Positions 1-7,039 of a stretch of DNA of 14,641 nucleotides are shown piece after piece. A model generated the notes under the pieces. It made no database searches. It saw only the letters and a program-made list of their open reading frames with translations, and was not told the DNA's origin. A program made the position numbers and the translations under genes. The DNA is from CAYLHQ01 sp964628935. Its GTDB lineage: Bacteria > Acidobacteriota > Polarisedimenticolia > Polarisedimenticolales > DASRJG01. The number at the start of each line of letters is the position of its first letter. Position 1 is the stretch's first letter. The stretch lies in the NCBI GenBank assembly GCA_964628935.1, contig CAZVOE010000075.1:1-14641 (forward strand), in the 5' to 3' direction.

Positions 1-28
1 CGTCAAATCCGAATGAGTCTTTTGGAAA

Positions 29-625
29 ATGAGTCTGGTGGCGACCGATGCGATCGAGTTCGCGGGCGCCGCGGTGGGAGACCGGGACGCCTGCCCCGTC
101 GACGCCGTTCCCGCTGCCGTCTGGCGGCTCCTCTACCCCGCCCCGTCCGGAGATCTCGTCGACCGCGAGTCGGACCGCGCCGGGCTCGAGGCTTGGTTCG
201 TCGCGGCGGTGATCCGCCAGGAGAGCGCCTTCCAGCCGCGCGCGGTCTCGTCGGCCGGGGCCCGGGGACTCCTCCAGATCATGCCGGCCGTCGGGGCCGA
301 GTGGGCCCGCCGCCTCCGCTTGACCGACTACCACGAGGATCGACTGTTCGAGCCGGAGACGAATCTCCGCCTCGGGACGGCGTACCTCAAGGCGCTCCTC
401 GACCGGTTCCCGTTCCGCGGCGCGGCGCTCGCCGCGTACAATGCCGGCCCTTCGCGCGCGGAACGTTGGCTCCGCCCCGGCGATCGGGAGGACACGTTCG
501 TCGAACGGATTCCGATCGGCGAAACGAGGCTCTACGTGAAGCGGATCTTGGCGCTCGAGCGGCTCTATCGGATCGCCTGGCCCGACGGGTTCGCGGGCGC
601 CTCGGCGCCGCCTCCCGGTTCCTGA
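29..625 (+). CDS. Lytic transglycosylase, SLT (Slt70-type) catalytic domain; short or 5'-truncated
   Basis: Soluble lytic transglycosylase-type domain, which cleaves peptidoglycan glycan strands between MurNAc and GlcNAc. The 198-residue product has the family signatures in order: an LLYP linker motif (residues 34-37), IRQESAF with the likely catalytic Glu65, the SSAGARGLLQIMP block (about 74-86), NLRLGTAYL, LAAYNAGP and a C-terminal IPIGETRLYVKRIL block. Full-length Slt70 relatives are about 600-700 residues with a large N-terminal helical domain, which is absent here. No signal peptide is visible. The ATG at 29 lacks a well-spaced ribosome binding site, and an in-frame stop at 14-16 closes the frame upstream. 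Either this is a stand-alone SLT protein or the C-terminal part of a longer gene broken by a frameshift near the window edge. The family is certain; the start is not. Confidence 0.85.
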   Translation: MSLVATDAIEFAGAAVGDRDACPVDAVPAAVWRLLYPAPSGDLVDRESDRAGLEAWFVAAVIRQESAFQPRAVSSAGARGLLQIMPAVGAEWARRLRLTDYHEDRLFEPETNLRLGTAYLKALLDRFPFRGAALAAYNAGPSRAERWLRPGDREDTFVERIPIGETRLYVKRILALERLYRIAWPDGFAGASAPPPGS

Positions 626-639
626 AGCCCTCTCGCATG

Positions 640-656
640 CCCCGGACGCCCCGGGG
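640..656 (+). terminator. GC hairpin after the transglycosylase gene, possible weak terminator
   Basis: A 6-bp perfect stem (CCCCGG at 640-645 pairing with CCGGGG at 651-656) with a 5-nt loop lies 15 nt after the transglycosylase stop codon and before the next gene's ribosome binding site. It is followed by TGTT, not a proper T-tract, so intrinsic termination would be weak. It could instead only slow polymerase or separate the two genes' messages. Confidence 0.3.
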
Positions 657-691
657 TGTTAGGCTCTAGGGTCGTCCCGGAGGACCGACCG

Positions 692-1639
692 ATGAGGCGT
701 CTTTCCGTCGTCCGCACCGCCTGCGCGCTTCACCTCGCGCTCGCGGGCGTTGCCCCCGCGCCCGCCGGCGAGATCCACCTGGAAACGATCGCCGAAGGGG
801 TGTCCGTCGCCCGCACCGAGGAGACCGCGAGGCTCGGACTCAATGCGCTCGTCGTGGAACGCGAGGACGGCCTTCTGGTCGTCGACACGCTCGGATCCCC
901 CGAAAAGGCCGCCGCGCTGCTCCGCCGCCTCGAGCGCGAAGGACGCAAGCCCGTGCGCTACCTCGTGTACACCCACGCCCACGTCGACGCGACCGGGGGC
1001 GCTTCCGCGTTCCCCGACGGGGTTCTCCGGATCGCCTCCGCGAACACCCATGCCGCGATGGCCGACCCGGCCTCTCCGATCGCTCAGGAGACGAAAGACC
1101 GCGTCGGAGGCGGAGACGCCTGGACCGAGCCCCCTCGCCGCCTTCCGGTCCTCACCCTCGTCGCTCCCGCCCGCCTCGAGGACCCACGGAATCCGGTCGA
1201 GATCGTCCCGCTGCCGGCGGGACATTCCCCGGGGGATCTCGCCGTGATCGTATCTCGCGCCGCCGTCGTCGCCGCGGGAGACGTCGTCGCCGGGAACCGG
1301 AATCCTTGGGCCGGGGACGCCGACCTTTCCGCCTGGATCGCCGCGCTCAACTCGCTCGCGAAGCTCTCGCCCGAACTCGTGGTCCCGCTGCGGGGCGAGA
1401 TGCAGGATGCTCGCGGGCTTCGGCTGCAGCGGGAGGCGCTGTCCTGGACGAAGGGACAGGTGGAGCGCGGGTACGTCGACGCGCTCCCCTCCGAACGGAT
1501 CCCGGCTCGCGTGCTCGCCTCCCCCGACCTCGGCCGTCACTTCGATCTCGAGGCGAATCCCTCGTTCGTCGAGTCGGTCGTCCGCTCCGCCCACGAGGCG
1601 GTGAAGCGCGATCGGCGCAAACGGGGACTTCCCGAGTGA
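692..1639 (+). CDS. Exported metallo-beta-lactamase-fold protein with degenerate metal site
   Basis: The 315-residue product belongs to the metallo-beta-lactamase-fold hydrolases and has an N-terminal signal peptide (basic start, hydrophobic stretch, Ala/Pro-rich cleavage region near residue 25). The ATG at 692 was chosen because GGAGG lies 8 nt upstream and the signal peptide begins there; an in-frame ATG at 656 would add 12 residues. Fold landmarks are visible: VVDTLG (strand before the metal loop), the metal loop THAHVDATGG (94-103), PAGHSPGD with His178, AAGD with Asp197, and VVPLRGE (230-236). The family loop is normally HxHxDH, but the last His is Ala100, and the usual final PGHG His is Arg234. 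His95, His97, Asp99, His178 and Asp197 remain, so a one-metal or altered enzyme, or a non-catalytic protein, is possible. The substrate is unknown. Only 13 nt separate it from the convergent gene at 1653. Confidence 0.85.
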   Translation: MRRLSVVRTACALHLALAGVAPAPAGEIHLETIAEGVSVARTEETARLGLNALVVEREDGLLVVDTLGSPEKAAALLRRLEREGRKPVRYLVYTHAHVDATGGASAFPDGVLRIASANTHAAMADPASPIAQETKDRVGGGDAWTEPPRRLPVLTLVAPARLEDPRNPVEIVPLPAGHSPGDLAVIVSRAAVVAAGDVVAGNRNPWAGDADLSAWIAALNSLAKLSPELVVPLRGEMQDARGLRLQREALSWTKGQVERGYVDALPSERIPARVLASPDLGRHFDLEANPSFVESVVRSAHEAVKRDRRKRGLPE

Positions 1640-1652
1640 GGCACGCGGTCGG

Positions 1653-1904
1653 TCAGAGCTCCTCGGGCTCCCGCGACGCGCGTCGCTCCCGGCGGGCTCG
1701 CACCCGCTCCCGAATCCGGCGGCCGACTCCCTTCGCGCGTTCGTGAAGCGCCTTCGCGAACCGGCTGTGGCTGCTCAGGACGGCGAGCCCGGCGAGGATG
1801 AAGACCCATCCCTGGAGAACGGGGACGAACCCCCCGATGATTCCGATCCCGATCAGGATCAACCCGATCGTCCAGTCGAGGAACTTGCGGAGACGCGCGT
1901 TCAT
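1653..1904 (-). CDS. Small two-helix membrane protein, PGPGW-like
   Basis: An 83-residue protein with a short basic N-terminus, two closely spaced hydrophobic segments (about 12-27 and 29-44) joined by a FVPVLQGW turn, and a highly charged Arg/Glu-rich C-terminal tail expected to lie in the cytoplasm. The helix-turn-helix layout with a Pro...GW motif followed by FILAGLAVL resembles the PGPGW-type small transmembrane family, whose function is not known to me. The start is the ATG at 1904, which overlaps the dapF stop codon as ATGA, so translation is probably coupled to dapF. It is the last gene of the hslV-to-dapF operon and ends 13 nt from the convergent metallo-beta-lactamase-fold gene. The gene is well supported; the family name is tentative. 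Confidence 0.75.
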   Translation of the reverse strand: MNARLRKFLDWTIGLILIGIGIIGGFVPVLQGWVFILAGLAVLSSHSRFAKALHERAKGVGRRIRERVRARRERRASREPEEL

Positions 1905-2740
1905 GCGTCCCCGGCCGGAGACACCTCGGGGCCGGTGGTCCCTTCGAAGAGAAAACGCGCGTCCCCTTCGAGCGTCGCGTACGGCGCCGCTCCGGCAGGT
2001 CCGGGGAGCTCGACCCGCAGACGAATGCCGCTCCTCGGAATCACGACGATCGCTTCGCCGGCCCCGCGCGCCCGCGCGGCGGCGGCCGCGGCCACGGCCC
2101 CCGACCCGCACGCGAGCGTCTCCCCCTCGACCCCGCGCTCCCACGTCCGGATCCGGATCCGGTCGTCCGGCGCGAAGGAAACGGCGTCGACGTTCGTGCC
2201 ACCCGAGCCGAACGCCGAATGGCTGCGGAGGAAGGGCCCGATCGTTTCGAGCGGGAAGCGATCGACCTCCCCGGCCTCGATCACGAAGTGGTCGACCCCG
2301 GCGACGATCCGGCGCCCGGTGATCGCTCCATCGGGGGTCTCGAGCGTGAGCGGCCCGAGGTCGACGGGGGCCGGCAGCCGGAGAGAGACGGTCCCGCCCC
2401 GCACGACGGCGGGAACGTCGCCGACCGCCGTGATGCAGACTCCCGTCTCCCGAATCCATCCCCGGCGCTGGAAAAACCGGGCCGCGCAACGGGTCCCGTT
2501 CCCGCAGAACGCGACGGAACCGTCCGGGTTGCGGAACTCCACGCGGACCCGGTCCTCGCCTTCGGGCGCGACGGCGAGCACCCCGTCGGCGCCGATCCCG
2601 ATCCCGCGCCGGCAGACCGCGCGGGTCCACTCGACGAAACGGTCCCCGAGCGACGCTCGCCCATCCGGACCGATCACGACGAAGTCGTTCCCAGCCCCCG
2701 ACATCTTGACGATCGCCACTTCCGGAAAGTCCGCCGTCAC
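1901..2740 (-). CDS. dapF: Diaminopimelate epimerase
   Basis: Cytoplasmic, cofactor-independent racemase that converts LL- to meso-diaminopimelate, the precursor of lysine and of the peptidoglycan cross-link residue. The 279-residue product, a normal length, shows the N-terminal KMSGAGNDFVV motif (12-22), the first catalytic cysteine in FCGNGTRC (Cys79), and the second half-site WERGVEGETLACGSG with Cys211. The two cysteines act as the acid/base pair in the family, and both are present. The GTG at 2740 was chosen because it overlaps the upstream lipoprotein stop as GTGA and has AAGGA 8 nt before it; an internal ATG at residue 13 would cut into the conserved N-terminal motif. The 3' end overlaps the next gene by ATGA. 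It is the fourth gene of a five-gene operon headed by hslV. Confidence 0.97.
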   Translation of the reverse strand: MTADFPEVAIVKMSGAGNDFVVIGPDGRASLGDRFVEWTRAVCRRGIGIGADGVLAVAPEGEDRVRVEFRNPDGSVAFCGNGTRCAARFFQRRGWIRETGVCITAVGDVPAVVRGGTVSLRLPAPVDLGPLTLETPDGAITGRRIVAGVDHFVIEAGEVDRFPLETIGPFLRSHSAFGSGGTNVDAVSFAPDDRIRIRTWERGVEGETLACGSGAVAAAAAARARGAGEAIVVIPRSGIRLRVELPGPAGAAPYATLEGDARFLFEGTTGPEVSPAGDA

Positions 2741-3819
2741 GGGGTGTTTCCTTCCGCGCCGACCGTCGGATCCTCGACGACGTCGACGATCGTCTCCTGC
2801 GACGGCTCGCTCGCGTTCGGCGGATCGGCGCGGTCGAACGCGATCACGCGGTACTCCCAACGGTCGCCGGGAACGACGTCTCCGTCCAGGAAAAGGGGCT
2901 CGACCGGAGTTCCCCGGACGTCCCATTCCCCGCCCGGCCGGCGCCGTTCCACCCGGTACCCCGCGAGGTCCCGTTCGGTGTTCGGGTTCCAGAACAGGCG
3001 CACCGCCTCCCGTTCCTGCACCGCCACGAGACCCGAGGGGCGCACCGGCGGAAAGCGGTCGGTCGCGATCACCGTGACCTCCGAGGACGATGCGCTCTCG
3101 CGAAGGGGAAGCCCGGGAACGGCCTCGGTCCGGACGGCGTACCGGTAGGTGTTCCCGGCAGTCGCGGTTTCGTCGAGGAACTCGGGACGAGCGATCGACG
3201 GCGTGGTGAGGGGGTTCTCGGGAAAGGGACCGTCCCCCTCCGCGCGGTAGACGAGATAGTGGGCGTCGGGGGGTTCGGCGACCGCGACCCAACGCACGAG
3301 GGTCCCGTCCGCCGTCGTCTCCACCCGAACGCCCGAAGGCGGTGCCGGGGGCGCGACCGCGACGAGGTCGGGGGCGGCGATGAGCGACGACGGCCTCCCC
3401 GCGCGGTCCCGCACGCGCACCGCGTAGCGGAGCGTCCAACCCTCCGGCCCTCCTTCGAGGACGGGGAGGCCGGTGTCGGTCACGCAGACGCGGCGGCCGG
3501 GGACGAGTTCGTCCGGACCGGGGGTGGCGATCGTCTGGCTCCGCACGCGGAAGGCCTGCGGGTCCCGCGGAACCTGGAGCCCCGGCGCGTAGGTCACTCG
3601 GAGAACCTCCGACCCCGCGAGCACCTGATTCGGTTTCTCGCCGCGCGGCTCGGGGACCGTGAAGCAGACCCGCGCCGATTCTCCGGTCTGCCGGACGGTG
3701 ACCTGCCCGGGGGGGAGCGGCCCCCGCGGGAGCGGGGGTTGCGGGGGACCCGCCTTGCCGCACGCGACGGCGGCGAGGGCGAACAACCCGAGCCCGACCC
3801 GCGAAGCGATCGACCCCAC
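2737..3819 (-). CDS. Fibronectin type III-repeat lipoprotein upstream of dapF
   Basis: A 360-residue predicted lipoprotein. The N-terminus has a basic/hydrophobic signal and a lipobox-like AVAC with Cys20, followed by GKAGPPQPP, a proline-rich stretch. Two clear fibronectin III-like beta domains follow (about 156-253 and 254-345; motifs TLVRWVAV, YLVYRAEGDG, YRYAVRTEA, then VRLFWNPNTERDLAGYRVERR and WEYRVIAFD), with a third weaker one at about 39-150. It probably sits in the periplasm or on the outer membrane and may bind proteins or envelope polymers. The start is a GTG at 3819 preceded by a G-rich ribosome binding site (AAGGGGGG), 12 nt after the hslU stop. In Escherichia coli a small lipoprotein with a similar CGxKGP N-terminus (LptM/YifL) also lies directly upstream of dapF; whether this is the same lineage is inference. 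Confidence 0.8.
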   Translation of the reverse strand: MGSIASRVGLGLFALAAVACGKAGPPQPPLPRGPLPPGQVTVRQTGESARVCFTVPEPRGEKPNQVLAGSEVLRVTYAPGLQVPRDPQAFRVRSQTIATPGPDELVPGRRVCVTDTGLPVLEGGPEGWTLRYAVRVRDRAGRPSSLIAAPDLVAVAPPAPPSGVRVETTADGTLVRWVAVAEPPDAHYLVYRAEGDGPFPENPLTTPSIARPEFLDETATAGNTYRYAVRTEAVPGLPLRESASSSEVTVIATDRFPPVRPSGLVAVQEREAVRLFWNPNTERDLAGYRVERRRPGGEWDVRGTPVEPLFLDGDVVPGDRWEYRVIAFDRADPPNASEPSQETIVDVVEDPTVGAEGNTP

Positions 3820-3831
3820 CGATCCCCCCTT

Positions 3832-5241
3832 TCAGAGGACGAAGCGCGAGAGATCGGCGCTCGACGCGAGATCGGCGACCCGGTCCCGCACGTAGGTCGC
3901 ATCGACGACGACGGAGCCCCGCACCCCTTCCGGCGCGTCGAACGAGACCTCTTCGAGGACCTTCTCGAGGATCGTGTGCAGCCGACGCGCGCCGATGTCC
4001 TCCGTGCGCCGGTTGACCTCCTCCGCGATCTCCGCGATCGCAGCGACCCCGTCCGGGGTGAACTCGAGCTCGACTCCGTCGGCGCCGAGGAGGGCTGCGT
4101 ACTGCCGGGTGAGCGCGCTCTCGGGCTCCGTCAGGATCCGCACCAACTCGTCCCGTCCGAGCGATTCGAGCTCGACGCGGATCGGGAATCGCCCCTGCAG
4201 TTCCGGAATCAGGTCCGAGGGCTTCGACACGTGGAACGCGCCGGCCGCGATGAAGAGAATGTGATCGGTCCTCACCATCCCGTGCTTCGTGTGGACGAGG
4301 GTCCCCTCGACGACGGGGAGCAGGTCGCGCTGAACCCCTTCGCGGGAGACGTCGGGCCCGTGTCCCCCCTCGCGCCCGGCGACCTTGTCGATCTCGTCGA
4401 TGAAGAGGATCCCGTCCTGCTCGACCCGCGCGATCGCGTCCCGCGCGATCCGGTCGGGATCGAGCAGCTTCTCCTCCTCCTCGCGCTGCAGGATCTCCCG
4501 CGCCTCCCGCACCGAGAGCTTCCGAGGGCGCTTCGGCTGCTGGAAAAGGCCGGGCATCAGTTCCCGGAGGTTCATGTCGAGCTCTTCCATCCCCGACTGC
4601 CCGAAGATCCGGAAGGCGGCGCTCGACCCCGTCTGCACCTCCACCTCGACGATCGTCTCCTCCAACTCGCCGCTCTCGAGCCGCGAGCGGAGGATGCCTC
4701 GGCTCCGTTCCCACTGCGCCTGCGCGTCGGCCTCGCGCGCCGCGGCCGCCGGATCGGCGGGTCGGGGGGAGCGCGGCCGAGGAGGGAGCAGGAGGTCGAG
4801 CAGACGTGCCTCGACCGCCGCGCGGGCGCGCGCCGCGACTTCCACGCGCTTTTCCTGGCGGACGAGGTCGACGCCGACCTCCACCAGGTCGCGCACCATC
4901 GATTCGACGTCCCGGCCGACGTACCCGACCTCCGTGAACTTCGACGCTTCGACCTTGACGAAGGGGGCCGCGACGAGGCGGGCGAGTCGCCGCGCGATCT
5001 CGCTCTTCCCGACTCCCGTCGGCCCGATCATGAGGATGTTCTTCGGGAGGACCTCCTCGGCGACGGCCGGGGGGAGCCTGCGCCTCCGCGCGCGGTTCCG
5101 GAGGGCGACGGCGACCGCGCGCTTGGCCGCGGCTTGCCCGACGACGAACCGGTCGAGTTCCGCGACGATCTGGCGCGGGGTGAGGTCGTCCGTGACCTTC
5201 GGCGGCTCGACGCTTCCCGGCATGTAGAAGATCAACGTCAC
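3832..5241 (-). CDS. hslU: HslU, ATPase subunit of the HslVU protease
   Basis: AAA+ unfoldase that recognises, unfolds and feeds substrates to the HslV peptidase in the cytoplasm. The product of about 469 residues carries the N-terminal LTPRQIVAELDRFVVGQ block, Walker A (GPTGVGKSE, about residue 73), the GYVGRD pore loop (about 106), a long variable I domain rich in charged residues, Walker B (ILFIDEIDK), a sensor-type LQGRFPIRVEL block, and the C-terminal DLSRFVL. That C-terminal tail is the family element that inserts into HslV to activate it. Three starts are possible: GTG 5241 (GTGA overlap with hslV, matching other junctions in this operon), TTG 5235 (best spacing from GGAG), and ATG 5223. 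They differ by at most six residues outside the conserved core. A 12-nt gap precedes the lipoprotein gene. Confidence 0.97.
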   Translation of the reverse strand: MTLIFYMPGSVEPPKVTDDLTPRQIVAELDRFVVGQAAAKRAVAVALRNRARRRRLPPAVAEEVLPKNILMIGPTGVGKSEIARRLARLVAAPFVKVEASKFTEVGYVGRDVESMVRDLVEVGVDLVRQEKRVEVAARARAAVEARLLDLLLPPRPRSPRPADPAAAAREADAQAQWERSRGILRSRLESGELEETIVEVEVQTGSSAAFRIFGQSGMEELDMNLRELMPGLFQQPKRPRKLSVREAREILQREEEEKLLDPDRIARDAIARVEQDGILFIDEIDKVAGREGGHGPDVSREGVQRDLLPVVEGTLVHTKHGMVRTDHILFIAAGAFHVSKPSDLIPELQGRFPIRVELESLGRDELVRILTEPESALTRQYAALLGADGVELEFTPDGVAAIAEIAEEVNRRTEDIGARRLHTILEKVLEEVSFDAPEGVRGSVVVDATYVRDRVADLASSADLSRFVL

Positions 5242-5780
5242 AGCTCCTCGACCGTCAGGCGGTCGTTCGTGTACAGGTCGAGACCGGCCGCGATCCGGAG
5301 CGCCTCTTCCGCCACGGAGCGCGCGTCGAGATCGCTGTGGGCGAGGAGGGCCCTCGCCGCCGCGGTCGCCGCGACCGACCCGCTCCCGACGGCAAGGACG
5401 CCGTCGTCGGGCTCGATCAGGTCGCCCGTCCCCGAGAGGAGGAAGATCCGCTGCCGGTCGGCGACGACGAGCATCGCCTCCAGCCGGCGCAGGACGCGGT
5501 CGGTTCTCCAGTCTCGGACGAGCTCGACGGCGGCGCGCTCGAGTTGCCCGCGATGCTCCTGGAGTTTCTCCTCGAAGCGTCCGAGAAGGGCGAAGGCGTC
5601 GGCGGCGCCTCCCGCGAATCCCGCGAGCACGGTGCCGTCTCCGACGCGGCGGACCTTCTTCGCGCCGTGCTTGACGATCGCGCGGTCGAGGCTGACCTGT
5701 CCGTCCCCCGCGATCGCGACCTTCCCGTTCCGCCGGACCGTCAGGATCGTGGTGCCGACGAACCTGCTCGTTTGCGTCAC
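5238..5780 (-). CDS. hslV: HslV, peptidase subunit of the HslVU protease
   Basis: Threonine peptidase of the proteasome-beta superfamily that forms the proteolytic chamber of HslVU. The 180-residue product has the mature N-terminus TTILTVRRNGKVAIAGDGQVSL. The catalytic Thr is residue 10, so the preceding nine residues (ending FVG) should be removed as a short propeptide, as in many HslV proteins with an N-terminal xxFxGTT. A basic lysine-rich segment (KHGAKKVRR), GFAGGAADAFAL and the C-terminal AVGSGS...ALRIAAGLDLYTND blocks are also present. The start is GTG 5780, with GGGAG 7 nt upstream; no ATG lies at a sensible place. It is the first gene of the operon; its stop overlaps the hslU GTG. 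All residues expected for activity appear intact. Confidence 0.97.
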   Translation of the reverse strand: MTQTSRFVGTTILTVRRNGKVAIAGDGQVSLDRAIVKHGAKKVRRVGDGTVLAGFAGGAADAFALLGRFEEKLQEHRGQLERAAVELVRDWRTDRVLRRLEAMLVVADRQRIFLLSGTGDLIEPDDGVLAVGSGSVAATAAARALLAHSDLDARSVAEEALRIAAGLDLYTNDRLTVEEL

Positions 5781-5803
5781 GCGCGCTCTCCCGGAAGACC
5801 GGA

Positions 5804-5832
5804 AGTGTAGCCCGGCGATCGTCCTGTGGCGA
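5804..5832 (-). promoter_or_regulatory. Candidate sigma-70-type promoter for the hslV operon
   Basis: Reading the minus strand, TCGCCA (5832-5827, 4 of 6 matches to TTGACA) is followed after exactly 17 nt by TACACT (5809-5804, 4 of 6 matches to TATAAT). Transcription would start near 5797, giving a leader of about 17 nt that contains the hslV ribosome binding site. A short inverted repeat (CCTGT/ACAGG, 5823-5839) overlaps the -35 box. This rests on consensus matching only, and the organism's promoter rules are unknown. Confidence 0.3.
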
Positions 5833-5967
5833 GGACAGGTGCGTCGTCCGGGCGTTCTCCGGAACGGACGGATGATCGGGGCGAGGCTTCGGAAAAGGGA
5901 GAGTTTCGCCCGTCTCCGGGTTGGCCCGCCCTTCGCAGTCCGATGCCGCCGTCGAAAGGAGACCGTC

Positions 5968-6399
5968 ATGGCGAACACGAAGACGAACGGAACCGGACGC
6001 GCCCTCAGGATCGGACTCAGCGTGACCCTCGTCGCGGCCGCGGCGCTCGCCTTCTCGGGCGACGCCCTCGCGCACGGCAAGCACAAGCACGGCAAGCACC
6101 ACGGGCGCCACGCGCCGGTGGTCGTCGTCCCCGCCCCCGTCGCCCCGCCCATCGTTCTCCGCGACCTGCGCGCCTATGCGCCGTATCGCGCGGCGACGGT
6201 CTGGTACGCCCCGCACCGGCACCGCCACGTCGTCTACCGGTTCCCGGTGGCGACGCGCCACGGGGTCGTCTACGAACCCTACGCCTACTGCGACGGCCAC
6301 CGGTACGGTGTCTTGACCGGCCCCGTCGTCTACGACGACCGCCCGCACGGCTACGTCTCGTTCGGGGACGAGAACGTGAGGATCGGGATCGGGTTCTGA
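5968..6399 (+). CDS. Small histidine-rich exported protein
   Basis: A 143-residue protein of unknown function. The ATG at 5968 is preceded by AAGGAG with 6-nt spacing. The N-terminus is a signal peptide with a polar start, a hydrophobic core (about 15-30) and a likely cut after Ala-Leu-Ala near residue 35. The mature protein begins with a His/Lys cluster, HGKHKHGKHHGRH, then a VVVVPAPVAPP stretch, then a Tyr/His-rich segment (WYAPHRHRHVVYRF, YEPYAYCDGHRY) and a C-terminal beta-like end. The histidine cluster right after the cleavage site could bind divalent metals such as nickel, zinc or copper; this is inferred from composition, with no recognised domain. It is transcribed divergently from hslV, and its stop lies one base from the stop of the convergent cysteine-cluster gene. 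There is one cysteine. Confidence 0.75.
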   Translation: MANTKTNGTGRALRIGLSVTLVAAAALAFSGDALAHGKHKHGKHHGRHAPVVVVPAPVAPPIVLRDLRAYAPYRAATVWYAPHRHRHVVYRFPVATRHGVVYEPYAYCDGHRYGVLTGPVVYDDRPHGYVSFGDENVRIGIGF

Positions 6400-6400
6400 G

Positions 6401-7039
6401 TCAGTCCGGGCGCCCTGCGAGCGCGAACGCGACGATCGTCTCGCGTTCCCCCGCGAGCAGGGCGCCCTCGAGGTCTTCGGGGTCGGGTTCGACGCGGAAC
6501 GTCTCGATCTCCGCGGGACCGCAGCCGACGAAGCAGAGCCTGCAGGGCGGCAAGTCCTCCGCTCCGATCCGTACGGGAGGGCCGAACGTCCGGCACGAGA
6601 CGGGACGCCACGCGTAGAGGTCGCAGGTCCCGGTCAGAGGATCGAGCGCGGGGCAGGGCTTCCCTGCGTTGGCTGCGAAGAACCGTTCGACCGCGCCGTC
6701 GTTGTCCGCGAGCCAGCCCGTGTCGGGTGTACCGGGAAACTCCGCTTCGAGGTCCATCACGTCCCGCGCCGCGCGATCGCGCACGGCTTGCGCACGGGCG
6801 GGATCGGTCGTAGCGAGTGTGGCGAGACCGCGACGGAGCCGTGCGGCGTCGAGATCGTTGATCGGGAACGGCCCGATGCAGCACTCGGTGCAGCCGGGTC
6901 GGCACGCGAGCCGGTCCCCGGCCGCCCGCGCCGCCTCCGAGAGGCGCGCGTCGAGGATCGCGAGGAACGGGCTGTCATCCCGCATGGGCCATCCTGGCGC
7001 CCCGGGGTCCCTCGTCGAAACGACCGGGAGGGCGAACAT
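6401..7039 (-). CDS. YkgJ-type cysteine-cluster protein (CxxxCxxCC)
   Basis: A 212-residue member of the CxxCxxCC/YkgJ cysteine-cluster proteins, thought to bind metal through the cysteines but without a settled role. The N-terminal cluster CRPGCTECC (Cys46, Cys50, Cys53, Cys54) is followed by the family's second block CPALDPLTGTCDLYAWRPVSCRTFG and an extra CRLCFVGC. The ATG at 7039 has GGGAG 8 nt upstream; ATG 6985 with AGGA 6 nt upstream is an alternative that removes 18 poorly conserved-looking residues. It is the last gene behind the sigma/anti-sigma/CHAT set, and the first 283 nt overlap the CHAT reading frame in another frame. In this region the cysteine-cluster frame gives recognisable family motifs, whereas the CHAT frame gives low-complexity Arg/Ser-rich sequence. 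Confidence 0.85.
   Translation of the reverse strand: MFALPVVSTRDPGAPGWPMRDDSPFLAILDARLSEAARAAGDRLACRPGCTECCIGPFPINDLDAARLRRGLATLATTDPARAQAVRDRAARDVMDLEAEFPGTPDTGWLADNDGAVERFFAANAGKPCPALDPLTGTCDLYAWRPVSCRTFGPPVRIGAEDLPPCRLCFVGCGPAEIETFRVEPDPEDLEGALLAGERETIVAFALAGRPD

Noticed and set aside
13..669. Open frame of 218 codons in frame 1 over the transglycosylase
   Set aside because: Arg/Pro-rich out-of-frame shadow; frame 2 has all SLT motifs.
3259..5967. Plus-strand open frame upstream of, and in frame with, the histidine-rich gene
   Set aside because: It is antisense to hslV, hslU and the lipoprotein. The gene's own AAGGAG, ATG and signal peptide at 5968 mark the true start.
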